This document shows, one piece after another, positions 7,776 to 16,617 of a DNA stretch of 56,859 bases; the stretch's first letter is position 1, and each line of letters starts with the position of its first letter. The translations under genes were made by a program, and so were the position numbers. The stretch lies in assembly GCA_031553195.1 (NCBI GenBank), contig JAVBLV010000013.1:1-56859 (forward strand), written 5' to 3'. Under the pieces are notes generated by a model. It worked only from the letters and a program-made list of their open reading frames with translations. It ran no database searches and had not been told where the DNA came from. The DNA comes from JAVBLV01 sp031553195. Its GTDB lineage: Bacteria; Bacteroidota; Bacteroidia; Bacteroidales; P3.

Positions 7776-9563
7776 CTAATCTAATTTCAATACGGCTAAG
7801 AAAGCGCTTTGAGGAACCTCAACGTTTCCTACCTGCCTCATTCGTTTTTTCCCTTCCTTTTGTTTTTCCAATAATTTACGTTTCCGTGAAATATCTCCGC
7901 CATAACACTTGGCGGTAACATCTTTCCGGACTGCCTTAACCGTTTCGCGCGCAATTACTTTCGAACCTATAGCGGCTTGTATTGCAATGTCGAATTGCTG
8001 ACGGGGAATGAGTTCTTTTAATTTTTCGCACATTTTCCTGCCCAGGGTATATGCATTATCAACGTGGATTAAAGTAGACAATGCGTCGACAGGATCGCCG
8101 TTTAACAGGATTTCCAATTTGATTAATTTGGAAGGTTTATACCCGCTTTGGAAATAATCGAAAGAAGCATAGCCTTTTGAAATACTCTTCAATTTGTCGT
8201 AGAAATCAAAAACAATCTCGCCTAAAGGCAATTCAAATGTAATTTCGATTCTGTCGGCAGTAAGATAAACTTGATTTTTCAATGCGCCCCGTTTGTCGAT
8301 GCACAATTTCATAACAGACCCTATGTAGTCGGCTTTGGTAATAATTTGAGCCGTAATATAAGGTTCTTCTATATGTTCTATATAATTGAGCGCAGGCAAA
8401 CCAGAAGGATTATATACTTCAAGAACTTCATTTTTGGTAGTATAAACTTTATATTCAACATTGGGAACCGTTGTAATGACATCCATATTGAATTCGCGGG
8501 TCAAACGTTCCTGAATAATCTCCATGTGTAACAATCCCAAAAATCCACAGCGAAAACCAAATCCCAACGCCATGGAAGATTCCGGTTCAAAAGTCAAAGA
8601 AGCGTCGTTCAATTGTAATTTTTCTATGGACGCCCGTAGTTCTTCATAATCATCCGCGTCAATCGGATATAAACCGGCAAAAACCATTGGTTTTACGTTC
8701 TCAAATCCTGAAATCGCTTCTTTGCAAGGATTATTCACATGGGTAATGGTATCTCCGACTTTAACTTCCTTTGAGGTTTTAATTCCTGAAATAATATAAC
8801 CTACATCTCCGGCCGACAAGCATTTCCTGGGTTCCATATTGAGCTTTAAAACGCCTATTTCATCGGCGTGATATTCTTTTCCAGTATTTACAAATTTTAC
8901 AAAATCGCCCTTGCAAATTGTTCCGTTCATAATTCTGAAATAGGATACGATTCCCCTGAACGAATTAAAAACCGAATCAAAAATCAACGCCTGAAGCGGA
9001 GCCTGCGTATCGCCTTTCGGAGCAGGAATCCGTTTAATAATGGCTTCCAAAATGTTTTCTATTCCATAGCCTGTTTTTCCGCTGGCAGGAATAATATCTT
9101 CCGCTTTGCAACCAATTAAATCGACAATCTGGTCTGTAACTTCCTCCGGCATAGCGTTGTTCAGATCCATTTTATTCATGACCGGAATAATTTCCAAATC
9201 ATTATCCAACGCTAAATATAAATTTGAAATCGTTTGAGCCTGTATTCCTTGGGTAGCGTCAATAATCAGCAAAGCTCCTTCGCAGGCGGCAATAGAACGG
9301 GACACTTCATAAGAAAAGTCGACATGCCCCGGAGTATCAATTAAATTAAATATATATTTTTCGCCTTCATACACATATTCCATTTGAATGGCGTGGCTTT
9401 TTATAGTAATACCCCGCTCTTTCTCCAAATCCATATTATCCAAAATCTGCGCTTGCATGTCGCGTTCCGAAATTGTTTTGGTATATTCTAATAAACGGTC
9501 GGCTAAAGTACTCTTACCATGATCTATGTGAGCAATAATACAAAAATTACGAATATTTTTCAT
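7776..9563 (-). CDS. lepA: Elongation factor 4 (LepA), back-translocating ribosomal GTPase
   Basis: The translational GTPase motifs are all present: AHIDHGKST (G1, residues 11-19), DTPGH (G3), NKMD (G4), and the effector-region RGITIK. The C-terminal LepA-specific domain ends with the diagnostic block RKRKLLEKQKEGKKRMR and then VPQSAFLAVLK. The length of 595 residues is exactly typical. LepA acts on stalled or mistranslocated ribosomes. It is the first gene of a two-gene unit with the small membrane protein at 7214-7747, from a -7 box at 9600-9607. Confidence 0.97.
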   Translation of the reverse strand: MKNIRNFCIIAHIDHGKSTLADRLLEYTKTISERDMQAQILDNMDLEKERGITIKSHAIQMEYVYEGEKYIFNLIDTPGHVDFSYEVSRSIAACEGALLIIDATQGIQAQTISNLYLALDNDLEIIPVMNKMDLNNAMPEEVTDQIVDLIGCKAEDIIPASGKTGYGIENILEAIIKRIPAPKGDTQAPLQALIFDSVFNSFRGIVSYFRIMNGTICKGDFVKFVNTGKEYHADEIGVLKLNMEPRKCLSAGDVGYIISGIKTSKEVKVGDTITHVNNPCKEAISGFENVKPMVFAGLYPIDADDYEELRASIEKLQLNDASLTFEPESSMALGFGFRCGFLGLLHMEIIQERLTREFNMDVITTVPNVEYKVYTTKNEVLEVYNPSGLPALNYIEHIEEPYITAQIITKADYIGSVMKLCIDKRGALKNQVYLTADRIEITFELPLGEIVFDFYDKLKSISKGYASFDYFQSGYKPSKLIKLEILLNGDPVDALSTLIHVDNAYTLGRKMCEKLKELIPRQQFDIAIQAAIGSKVIARETVKAVRKDVTAKCYGGDISRKRKLLEKQKEGKKRMRQVGNVEVPQSAFLAVLKLD

Positions 9564-9599
9564 TAGTGACGTGTAAATACGTTATTTCCTATGGGCTTG

Positions 9600-9607
9600 C
9601 AAAAATA
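9600..9607 (-). promoter_or_regulatory. -7 promoter element for lepA
   Basis: On the minus strand this reads TATTTTTG, 36 bases before the lepA ATG. Confidence 0.55.
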
Positions 9608-9640
9608 CGAATATTTGTTCGTTTTTGAACTGTGAACTGT

Positions 9641-9702
9641 TGAATGATTGAATAATTGAGTGATTGAATTACTGAATTACTGGATGATTAAATAATTGAA
9701 TT
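9641..9702. repeat. Degenerate short tandem repeat
   Basis: The unit TGATTGAAT and variants (TGAATAATT, TGATTGAATT, TGAATTACT) recur about every 8-10 bases for roughly 60 bp between lepA and aguB. No frame or hairpin is apparent. It may be a slippage tract. The rest of the 9564-9906 gap holds two divergent promoters. Confidence 0.5.
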
Positions 9703-9856
9703 GTTTTAGGTAATACCGGATATTATACGCGAAGTTTTTAAAAATCGCGAAGCCTTATACATAGAACGCTGTTGCTGCTATATTTTGAATTTATCTTTTT
9801 GATCCGAAAAGAACTGTCTTATTCAATAAATTGGTTATCTATTCCGTTCGTTTTCG

Positions 9857-9864
9857 TACCTTTG
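9857..9864 (+). promoter_or_regulatory. -7 promoter element for aguB
   Basis: TACCTTTG matches TAnnTTTG, 42 bases before the ATG at 9907. A TTGG at 9831-9834 could be a weak -33 element, spaced 22 bases away. Confidence 0.5.
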
Positions 9865-9906
9865 TAAACAATACAATATAGGGATTAACCCATTCAATAA
9901 TTGATA

Positions 9907-10782
9907 ATGAAACATCGAAGCGTAAAAGTAGGGATCGCACAATTGACTTGTTCTCAGAATAAAGAGGAAAATATTAAAAAAACAGTCCAAAAGATAAGGG
10001 AGCTTGCCGGTAAAGGCGCCCAGATTATTTGTTTGCAGGAACTATTTTCCACTTTATATTTCTGTGACGAGGAGGATTATGAAAATTTTAAATTGTCGGA
10101 AAATATACCTGGTCCCGCCACCGATTTATTTGCCGCTTTGGCTAAAGAATTAAAAGTTGTTATTATCGCTTCTCTTTTTGAAAAACGGGCGGAAGGTTTG
10201 TATCATAATACGGCGGCTGTTTTGGACGCCGATGGTAGTTATTTAGGGAAATACAGGAAAATGCATATTCCCGACGATCCGGGGTACTATGAAAAGTTTT
10301 ATTTCACTCCAGGGGATACAGGTTATAAAACTTTTAAAACAAAATATGCAACCATTGGCGTATTAATATGTTGGGATCAATGGTATCCGGAAGCGGCAAG
10401 AATTACGGCTCTTATGGGCGCCGACATTTTATTTTTCCCAACCGCTATCGGCTGGGCGCGCTCTCAGAATGAAGAAACCAATGCTGAACAATATAACGCA
10501 TGGCAAACCATACAACGTTCCCATGCCGTAGCTAACGGATTACACGTGGTTTCCGTAAATCGTACAGGACAGGAAGGAGAAATGCAGTTTTGGGGAGGTT
10601 CTTTTATATCCAATCCTTTTGGGAAAATCCTTTTCCAAGCGTCTCATAAAGAAGAAAGTTTACATGTAGAGGAACTTGATTTAAGTAAAAATGATTTTTA
10701 CCGTACGCATTGGCCATTTTTCAGAGATAGACGTATTGAATCCTATGCGCCTATACAAGAACGTTTTATCGACAAGGAATAG
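9907..10782 (+). CDS. aguB: N-carbamoylputrescine amidohydrolase
   Basis: This is a nitrilase-superfamily enzyme. The Glu-Lys-Cys triad is Glu45 (LQELF), Lys118 (YRKMHIPDD) and Cys155 (ICWDQWYPE). The context of each motif and the length of 291 residues match AguB, which converts N-carbamoylputrescine to putrescine, CO2 and ammonia in polyamine synthesis from agmatine. The partner agmatine deiminase is usually adjacent but is not in this window. The ATG at 9907 is preferred over a TTG two codons earlier. It is a single-gene unit with its own promoter box. Confidence 0.9.
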   Translation: MKHRSVKVGIAQLTCSQNKEENIKKTVQKIRELAGKGAQIICLQELFSTLYFCDEEDYENFKLSENIPGPATDLFAALAKELKVVIIASLFEKRAEGLYHNTAAVLDADGSYLGKYRKMHIPDDPGYYEKFYFTPGDTGYKTFKTKYATIGVLICWDQWYPEAARITALMGADILFFPTAIGWARSQNEETNAEQYNAWQTIQRSHAVANGLHVVSVNRTGQEGEMQFWGGSFISNPFGKILFQASHKEESLHVEELDLSKNDFYRTHWPFFRDRRIESYAPIQERFIDKE

Positions 10783-10920
10783 GGGAGACCTGATCCTTAT
10801 GTAATTTCAAATCAGCCGCACAAACCTTTCCGGCTTTGGAAAATACGAGATCTTGTAAAAGCAATTAGATGATTGAGTTGGATGAAAAATAATGAGGGTA
10901 AAACATAGGGTGACAAGATG

Positions 10921-11027
10921 ATGAAATAGCCATGAGCCTAAAGTCTCGCCAAAGCAAATGATTATAAGTAAGTCAGGGTGTGACTTAAAGTTCACCCCTG
11001 ACGAGATTATCAAATAAAAATAAACGC
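10921..11027 (+). repeat. Leader cassette, copy C (rearranged), ending at the ATG of the next gene
   Basis: The copy begins with the two-codon ORF ATG AAA TAG (10921-10929). Next come a nine-codon ORF (10932-10961), a 31-nt imperfect palindrome (10972-11002) and the A-rich motif AAATAAACGCATGAA, whose ATG is the start codon of the gene at 11028. The parts are those of copies A and B, but the palindrome comes after the small ORFs. Confidence 0.7.
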
Positions 11028-11840
11028 ATGAAAACAATAAAAATAATAGGCATTTGGTTCTTGGCTTTTTTAGTTACGCTTGGAGCGGCTGTTTTTCAAC
11101 GAATGACAGGACCTACATACCCCTTTAAGGAAACGGTTGAATTAAACGAAAAAGAATATCGGCTTAAACTTCCCCGCAGTTTGGAAACAGGAGGGAAATC
11201 TTTTATTGAACTTCCTGTTTCGGATGAAAAAGTTTCAGGAACTATATCTTATAGAATTTATCCTACCAACGAACCCTTTTGCATCGATACATTGGAACAT
11301 GCCGGCAAAGGACTCGTCGCTTTATTGCCCGAACAAAAAGCCGCAGGAAAAATAGAATATAAAATAGAATTAACCGACGGAAACACGAGTTATGAATCCC
11401 CTTTCTTATTACTTCGTTATAAAAATCCTGTTCCCGCCGGGTGGTTGGTTCCGCATATCACTTTAATGTTTTTGGCTATGCTTTTGGCTGTAGCGGCAGG
11501 ATTAATGGCGGCATTTAATTACGGAAAATATTCGCGGACGTTTTTATGGGGAGGAATTTTATTATTTTTAGGCGGATTTGTTTTTGGTCCTGCAGTGCAA
11601 AAATTTGCTTTCGGAGAATTTTGGACAGGAGTTCCTTTTGGTTGGGATTTAACCGACAATAAGACTTTGTTGGTTATGTTGGTCTTTATTTTTGTCTTAT
11701 TCAAGAATTACAAAAAACCTTCGAGAATTTGGACACTTATCGCTGTGCTGGCATTACTTCTGGTATATTCAATTCCACATAGCGTTTTAGGTTCGGAATT
11801 AGATCCCAAAACAGGAGAAATTACGCAAGGACTAAAATGA
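11028..11840 (+). CDS. Unknown membrane protein with a periplasmic domain
   Basis: A membrane segment lies at residues 5-23. A soluble, beta-rich domain of about 110 residues follows, with four more membrane segments in the second half (around 137-160, 168-192, 208-223 and 236-253). A conserved-looking FGWDLTDNKTL sequence lies between segments three and four. I do not recognise a family with a known function. The ATG lies within the A-rich motif of leader cassette copy C, so the repeat supplies its translation start region. It is not obviously co-transcribed with its neighbours. Confidence 0.6.
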   Translation: MKTIKIIGIWFLAFLVTLGAAVFQRMTGPTYPFKETVELNEKEYRLKLPRSLETGGKSFIELPVSDEKVSGTISYRIYPTNEPFCIDTLEHAGKGLVALLPEQKAAGKIEYKIELTDGNTSYESPFLLLRYKNPVPAGWLVPHITLMFLAMLLAVAAGLMAAFNYGKYSRTFLWGGILLFLGGFVFGPAVQKFAFGEFWTGVPFGWDLTDNKTLLVMLVFIFVLFKNYKKPSRIWTLIAVLALLLVYSIPHSVLGSELDPKTGEITQGLK

Positions 11841-11998
11841 TTGGAGGATTGAAGGACTGAATTTAGGAGTAAGGAGTTGATTTATAGCGATTTTGGCTTA
11901 TTGTTTACGGGAAGGAGATTTTTTGACAATCGATTACTCATAATTCGCCAATTTACAACTCATGAATTCAAATTTTATTCAAAAACCTGTAAAAAGCG

Positions 11999-12006
11999 TA
12001 ATTTTG
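11999..12006 (+). promoter_or_regulatory. -7 promoter element for trxB
   Basis: TAATTTTG matches TAnnTTTG, 45 bases before the ATG at 12052. Confidence 0.5.
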
Positions 12007-12051
12007 CACAGATAAATTATTTTTTGGTTACGTAACAATATACGCACTCAT

Positions 12052-12996
12052 ATGACGACTACATTTCAGAAAGTCCGTTGCTTAATTATCGGATCGGGCC
12101 CTGCGGGATACACTGCCGCTACATATACTGCTCGCGCAGATTTGCATCCTGTTCTTTACGAGGGAATACAGCCTGGAGGACAACTAACTATTACAAACGA
12201 GGTAGAAAATTTTCCCGGATATCCGAGGGGTATCACCGGTCCCGAGTTAATGGAAGATTTAAAGAAACAGGCCCAACGTTTTAAGGTTGAGATTCGTCCG
12301 GGAATGATTACAAAAGCGGATTTCTCAGCACGCCCGTTTACCCTGGTAGATGATAAAGGCCAGCATATAAAGGCTGAAACCGTTATTATCGCTACGGGAG
12401 CCACAGCCAGATGGTTGGGTTTGGAATCCGAAGAAAAATTCAGAGGCCAGGGCGTCTCTGCTTGCGCCACTTGCGATGGTTTTTTTTACAGAGGACATGA
12501 TGTGGCCGTGGTTGGAGGCGGCGATACGGCATGCGAAGAAGCTTCCTACCTTGCCAACATTTGTAATAAAGTGTATATGATCGTTCGCCGCGATGTTTTA
12601 CGCGCATCCAAGACCATGCAACATCGCGTCAAGAACAATCCTAAAATAGAAATTCTATGGCATCATACTACCCAGGAAATTTTGGGCGACAACACAGGCG
12701 TAACCGGCGCCTCCTTAAAAAATGTCGTAACCGGAGAATCGAAAAAGATTGATGTAACAGGGTTTTTTGTTGCTATAGGTCATCAACCTAATGTCGAGGT
12801 CTTCAGAAACCAGATAGAACTTAACGAATGGGATTATATCGTCACAAAGCAGGGAACCACGCAAACCAGTATTACGGGCGTTTATGCAGCTGGGGACGTA
12901 CAGGACATGTATTATCGACAAGCTGTAACGGCGGCAGGATCAGGCTGCATGGCTGCTATTGAAGTGGAAAGGTTTTTGGAAGAACAGAATGGATGA
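12052..12996 (+). CDS. trxB: Thioredoxin-disulfide reductase
   Basis: The FAD-binding motif GSGPAGYTAA lies at residues 14-23. The redox-active pair CATC is at Cys138 and Cys141. The NADPH-binding motif GGGDTACEEA follows near 155, and the second FAD motif GVYAAGDV lies near 280. The length of 314 residues is normal. The enzyme passes electrons from NADPH to thioredoxin in the cytoplasm. It appears to be a single-gene unit with its own -7 box. Confidence 0.96.
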   Translation: MTTTFQKVRCLIIGSGPAGYTAATYTARADLHPVLYEGIQPGGQLTITNEVENFPGYPRGITGPELMEDLKKQAQRFKVEIRPGMITKADFSARPFTLVDDKGQHIKAETVIIATGATARWLGLESEEKFRGQGVSACATCDGFFYRGHDVAVVGGGDTACEEASYLANICNKVYMIVRRDVLRASKTMQHRVKNNPKIEILWHHTTQEILGDNTGVTGASLKNVVTGESKKIDVTGFFVAIGHQPNVEVFRNQIELNEWDYIVTKQGTTQTSITGVYAAGDVQDMYYRQAVTAAGSGCMAAIEVERFLEEQNG

Positions 12997-13185
12997 AATG
13001 AGAACTCCATTCATTTGATGTAGGGTGAAAATATCTGAATGTAGCGTTTTGCCCAAACGATAGTTTCTCCTCATTTTTCAGGTAATAAGTTAAATCTATT
13101 GATATAGGGGATTGAAACGTAACTTCAATTAACGAGGATTTGATTAATGATAAAACCATATTATAACTAGTACACGCTTTTCATC

Positions 13186-13827
13186 ATGACTATAGAATTG
13201 AGTGACAAACAAAAAATAAAAATCCTGAATTCCGAGGATATTTATCGGATCATGCAGGATATTTTATTGCGCGAAGAAAAAATAGATCAGGAAAAGGAGC
13301 ATTTTTGGCTGATCAGTTTAGCGCAAAATAATAGGGTGCAAAATATTGAATTGATAAGCCTAGGCAGCGTGAATGCCGCCAATGTGGAGCCAATGAATGT
13401 TTTTAGGATCGCCGTTATGAAAGGCGCCGTAAAAGTTATTCTGGTGCATAATCATCCCAGCGGGGAATTGAATTCTTCGGAACAAGACAAAGACCTGACC
13501 GACCGTTTAATACAAGTCGGAATTATATTAAATATCAGGGTGATAGATCATTTAATTATTTCCCCTGAATCTTATTTAAGTTTTGCCAATACAGGTTTAT
13601 TAAGCCAATTAGAACAAAGTACCAAATGGGTTCCTCAGTTTGAGTTGATTCAACGCATACGTAACGAAGAAAAGAAAATAAGGGACGAAGAGGTAAGGAA
13701 GGCAGAAGAGAAAAAAGCCATTGAAATAGCAAAAAACAGCTTGAAAATAGGGCTTTCAACGGAAGTTATTGTCCAACTAACCGGACTGAGCGAAGTGGAA
13801 ATAGAAAAATTGAAGAATAATTCATAG
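13186..13827 (+). CDS. RadC/JAB-domain protein with an Rpn-like C-terminal tail
   Basis: The JAB/MPN metalloprotease-like motif HNHPSG is at residues 88-93 with the matching Asp at 101, as in RadC (DUF2466) proteins; the N-terminal helix-hairpin-helix of full-length RadC is absent. The last 60 residues are a charged helix followed by IGLSTEVIVQLTGLSEVEIEKL. That motif is typical of the C-terminus of Rpn/PD-(D/E)XK recombination-promoting nucleases and not of RadC. The protein therefore looks like a fusion. Biochemical function is unknown; RadC-like JAB proteins often occur in mobile elements. It has no clear operon partner. Confidence 0.75.
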   Translation: MTIELSDKQKIKILNSEDIYRIMQDILLREEKIDQEKEHFWLISLAQNNRVQNIELISLGSVNAANVEPMNVFRIAVMKGAVKVILVHNHPSGELNSSEQDKDLTDRLIQVGIILNIRVIDHLIISPESYLSFANTGLLSQLEQSTKWVPQFELIQRIRNEEKKIRDEEVRKAEEKKAIEIAKNSLKIGLSTEVIVQLTGLSEVEIEKLKNNS

Positions 13828-13928
13828 TTTTTACATGTTCAACAAACTTTGTAACCTTGCAAGACTGTAATTATCAGCTTCATCGATTTTGAAAAAGTTA
13901 TGTCTACCCTATAGAAGCAATCAAGTCA

Positions 13929-15818
13929 ATGTTCCAAAAGTATCTATTATATATTCTTTTTGCCTTCATGTCTTTTGTTTCGATACAAAAGGCAAATGCG
14001 CAAGAACATTCCGATACGCTCGATGCTTCTATACTTTCCTCTTCGCGTTATTTTTATTACAAGCCTTTCGAAATAAGAATAAATGATGTGCGTCATTTAA
14101 ATTATGATATTGATCATTGTTCTCAACCCGATGCCGTGCTTGCCTTCAACAGAAATTATTACGCCCGCATGGAAAATATTGGGCACCCGCATTTAAACTT
14201 ATATTTCCGGCCCTGGTACGCTGATATTTTCTCTTATCAGCCCAATACGTTCCAGGCATACTTATATACGCCTGAGAATATCCGGTTTTACCAGTTGCAA
14301 AAACCCTACACCGAATTGCAATATTATTCTTCTTTGGCAGGAGAGCATTTTTTTAATGTTACTCATTCACAAAATGTTGCGCCTAATTGGAATGTCTCGT
14401 TTGAAGATCGTTTTGTAAATGCCAACGGAAGTTATGAGTATTCTTCCACCAAAAGCAATTATCTGAACGTAAACTCTCATTTCTTTTCAAAGGACGGACG
14501 TTACCGTTTGAAGGCGGCGTTTATTTATAATTATTCTCATATCAGGGAAAACGGCGGAATTATGTACGATTCTCTTTTTACGGAAAATATCCAAACCACC
14601 CGAGACGCCATACCGGTTAATTTGACGGAAGCTTCTACCAAATGGAAAGAAATCAACATTTTTGCCAATCAATCTTATTCATTACATAAACAGGATACGA
14701 ATCGCCCGAATCAAGGTTCGGTTTTTAATTTGGGCGCTGTTGGTTATAATATTCAATTCCAGAGAGAATCCAGAATTTACAGAGATGGCTCGTCTGATTT
14801 ATCGTATTATGCCCACTCTTACTTTGATACCATTCAAACTTATGATTCTATCGGAAATTGGAAAATTAAGAATACCTTTTTTTGGACAAACGATGTATAT
14901 GAAGATCATCAATTTCTGAACCCGGTAAAACTTACTTTTGGCATACGACATCAATACATTCGCTTGAGAGATGTCCAGGAATCGACGGATTTAATGATCC
15001 TTTCGCCTTTGGCAAAGATGAGAATTGCCTTCGGAGGTTTTTCCGCCGACTTTTCTACCGTATATTCATTGGGGGATTACTATAATAAGCATGATTATGC
15101 CGCTTCGGGAAAGATTTCATATCAAAAGAAATCGCATGAATTCAGTTTTATGACAAATTTAAAGTTGCAAGATCCGGAGTACTTTTATTCGAGTTATCAT
15201 AGTAATCATTTTATCTGGGAAAATCCTTCTTTTGACAAAGAACGAATTTTAAATGCTGCCGTAGAATATTCGTGGGACAAAAGAATAACGTTGGGAACGG
15301 CATGGTATCAATACCAAAATGCCGTTTTCTTTAACGCGAATATTGAACCTTTTCAGCATAGGTCTATTGAGAACCTTTGTCAGATTTATCTGGAACAAAA
15401 ACTCCGTTGGAAATTTCTAAGTTTCGATGGTTTTGGCGTTTTGCAATTTTCGAGCAACGATAAGGTCTTCCGTTTACCTGTCTTGGAATTGAAAGAAACG
15501 TTGGCCGCCAATTTTTACCTTTTCAAAAAAAGCATCTTCATACAAACCGGATTTGATGTTATGTACAATACTGCTTATTATGGCGACGCTTATTCCCCTG
15601 CGTTGGCTTCTTTTTACAGGCAAAACGACATTAAAACAGGAAATCATATTTGGTTGGATTTTTTTATTTCGGGACGGGTGAAACGAGCTTTTATATTTGC
15701 AAAATTCACTCATATCAATGCTCTTTTCGATAAACATCCCAATTATTTTATGATTCCCCATTATCCGACTCAGGATTTTCAATTCAAATTCGGAATTATC
15801 TGGAAGTTCTTTAGTTAA
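13929..15818 (+). CDS. Putative outer-membrane porin (Porin_10 family)
   Basis: A signal peptide runs to about residue 24 (KANAQ). The remaining 600 residues are beta-strand rich with many aromatic residues and end in phenylalanine-rich sequence (IWKFFS), as in outer-membrane barrels. The N-terminal part (YYKPFEIRINDVRHLNYD, LYFRPW) resembles the putative porin family common in Bacteroidota. The substrate is unknown. It is the first gene of a three-gene unit: the GT2 gene starts 13 bases after its stop and overlaps the GT9 gene. Confidence 0.75.
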   Translation: MFQKYLLYILFAFMSFVSIQKANAQEHSDTLDASILSSSRYFYYKPFEIRINDVRHLNYDIDHCSQPDAVLAFNRNYYARMENIGHPHLNLYFRPWYADIFSYQPNTFQAYLYTPENIRFYQLQKPYTELQYYSSLAGEHFFNVTHSQNVAPNWNVSFEDRFVNANGSYEYSSTKSNYLNVNSHFFSKDGRYRLKAAFIYNYSHIRENGGIMYDSLFTENIQTTRDAIPVNLTEASTKWKEINIFANQSYSLHKQDTNRPNQGSVFNLGAVGYNIQFQRESRIYRDGSSDLSYYAHSYFDTIQTYDSIGNWKIKNTFFWTNDVYEDHQFLNPVKLTFGIRHQYIRLRDVQESTDLMILSPLAKMRIAFGGFSADFSTVYSLGDYYNKHDYAASGKISYQKKSHEFSFMTNLKLQDPEYFYSSYHSNHFIWENPSFDKERILNAAVEYSWDKRITLGTAWYQYQNAVFFNANIEPFQHRSIENLCQIYLEQKLRWKFLSFDGFGVLQFSSNDKVFRLPVLELKETLAANFYLFKKSIFIQTGFDVMYNTAYYGDAYSPALASFYRQNDIKTGNHIWLDFFISGRVKRAFIFAKFTHINALFDKHPNYFMIPHYPTQDFQFKFGIIWKFFS

Positions 15819-15831
15819 AAACGAAACGAAT

Positions 15832-16617
15832 ATGGAAAAGATCTCGGCTATAATCATCACGCATAACGAAGAACGGAACATTGGTCGTTGCCTGGATTCT
15901 TTACAAGGAGTTGCAGATGAGATTTGGGTGATTGATTCCGGTTCTACCGATAAAACTGAGGAAATTTGCAGGAAAAAGGGAGTTAATTTTATTACTCAGA
16001 ATTGGTTGGGCTATTCCGCTCAAAAAAACTATGGAAATCAACTAGCGCAAAATGATTGGATTCTTTCATTGGATGCAGACGAAGCCCTTTCGCCCGAATT
16101 GCAGGAGAGTCTCTTAAACCTGAAAAAAAACGCGCTACTTTCAAACGAGGTATACAGCGTTAATCGCTTAACTAATTATTGCGGAAAATGGATCCGGCAT
16201 TGCGGTTGGTATCCTGATACCAAAATACGCCTATTTAATAGGAATACAGCTCAATGGAATAAAGCAAAAATACACGAAGAAGTAGAGTATTTACAAAATT
16301 GCTCTGTGCAGAACTTAAAAGGCGATTTATTGCATTATTCTTACTATAATTTGCACGATCATCTGAAACAGATCAACATATTTACCGATTTAACCGCCGA
16401 AGCGGCTTTTCAAAAGGGCGATAAAGTTTCCGGAATTATTTCCATTGTTTTCCATGCTCAATGGAAGTTTATCAGGGACTATATTTTTAAGTTGGGATTT
16501 TTGGATGGATATGCAGGTTTTTTGGTTTGTAAATATTCGGCTGTTGCAACTTTTACCAAGTATGCAAAGCTAAAACAATTATACGAAGAGCAAAAAAAGA
16601 ATAAAGTTCCATGCTAA
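15832..16617 (+). CDS. Family 2 glycosyltransferase, WaaE/KdtX-like
   Basis: The N-terminal GT-A fold motifs are IIITHNEERNIGRCLDSL, the nucleotide-binding DSGSTDKT near residue 45, and the metal motif SLDADEALS near residue 82. The C-terminal half contains KIHEEVE and LLHYSYYNLHDHLKQ, typical of the lipopolysaccharide core beta-1,4-glucosyltransferase group (WaaE/KdtX). It probably adds a sugar to a lipid-linked or LPS-core acceptor at the inner face of the cytoplasmic membrane. It sits between the porin gene and a heptosyltransferase-like gene and overlaps the latter by 7 bases, so the products likely act in one envelope-glycan pathway. Confidence 0.85.
   Translation: MEKISAIIITHNEERNIGRCLDSLQGVADEIWVIDSGSTDKTEEICRKKGVNFITQNWLGYSAQKNYGNQLAQNDWILSLDADEALSPELQESLLNLKKNALLSNEVYSVNRLTNYCGKWIRHCGWYPDTKIRLFNRNTAQWNKAKIHEEVEYLQNCSVQNLKGDLLHYSYYNLHDHLKQINIFTDLTAEAAFQKGDKVSGIISIVFHAQWKFIRDYIFKLGFLDGYAGFLVCKYSAVATFTKYAKLKQLYEEQKKNKVPC

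Noticed and set aside
7776..9563. Long open frames on the plus strand inside lepA, and similar frames inside other genes
   Set aside because: They are antisense or shifted frames of strongly conserved proteins and have no recognisable product or promoter.
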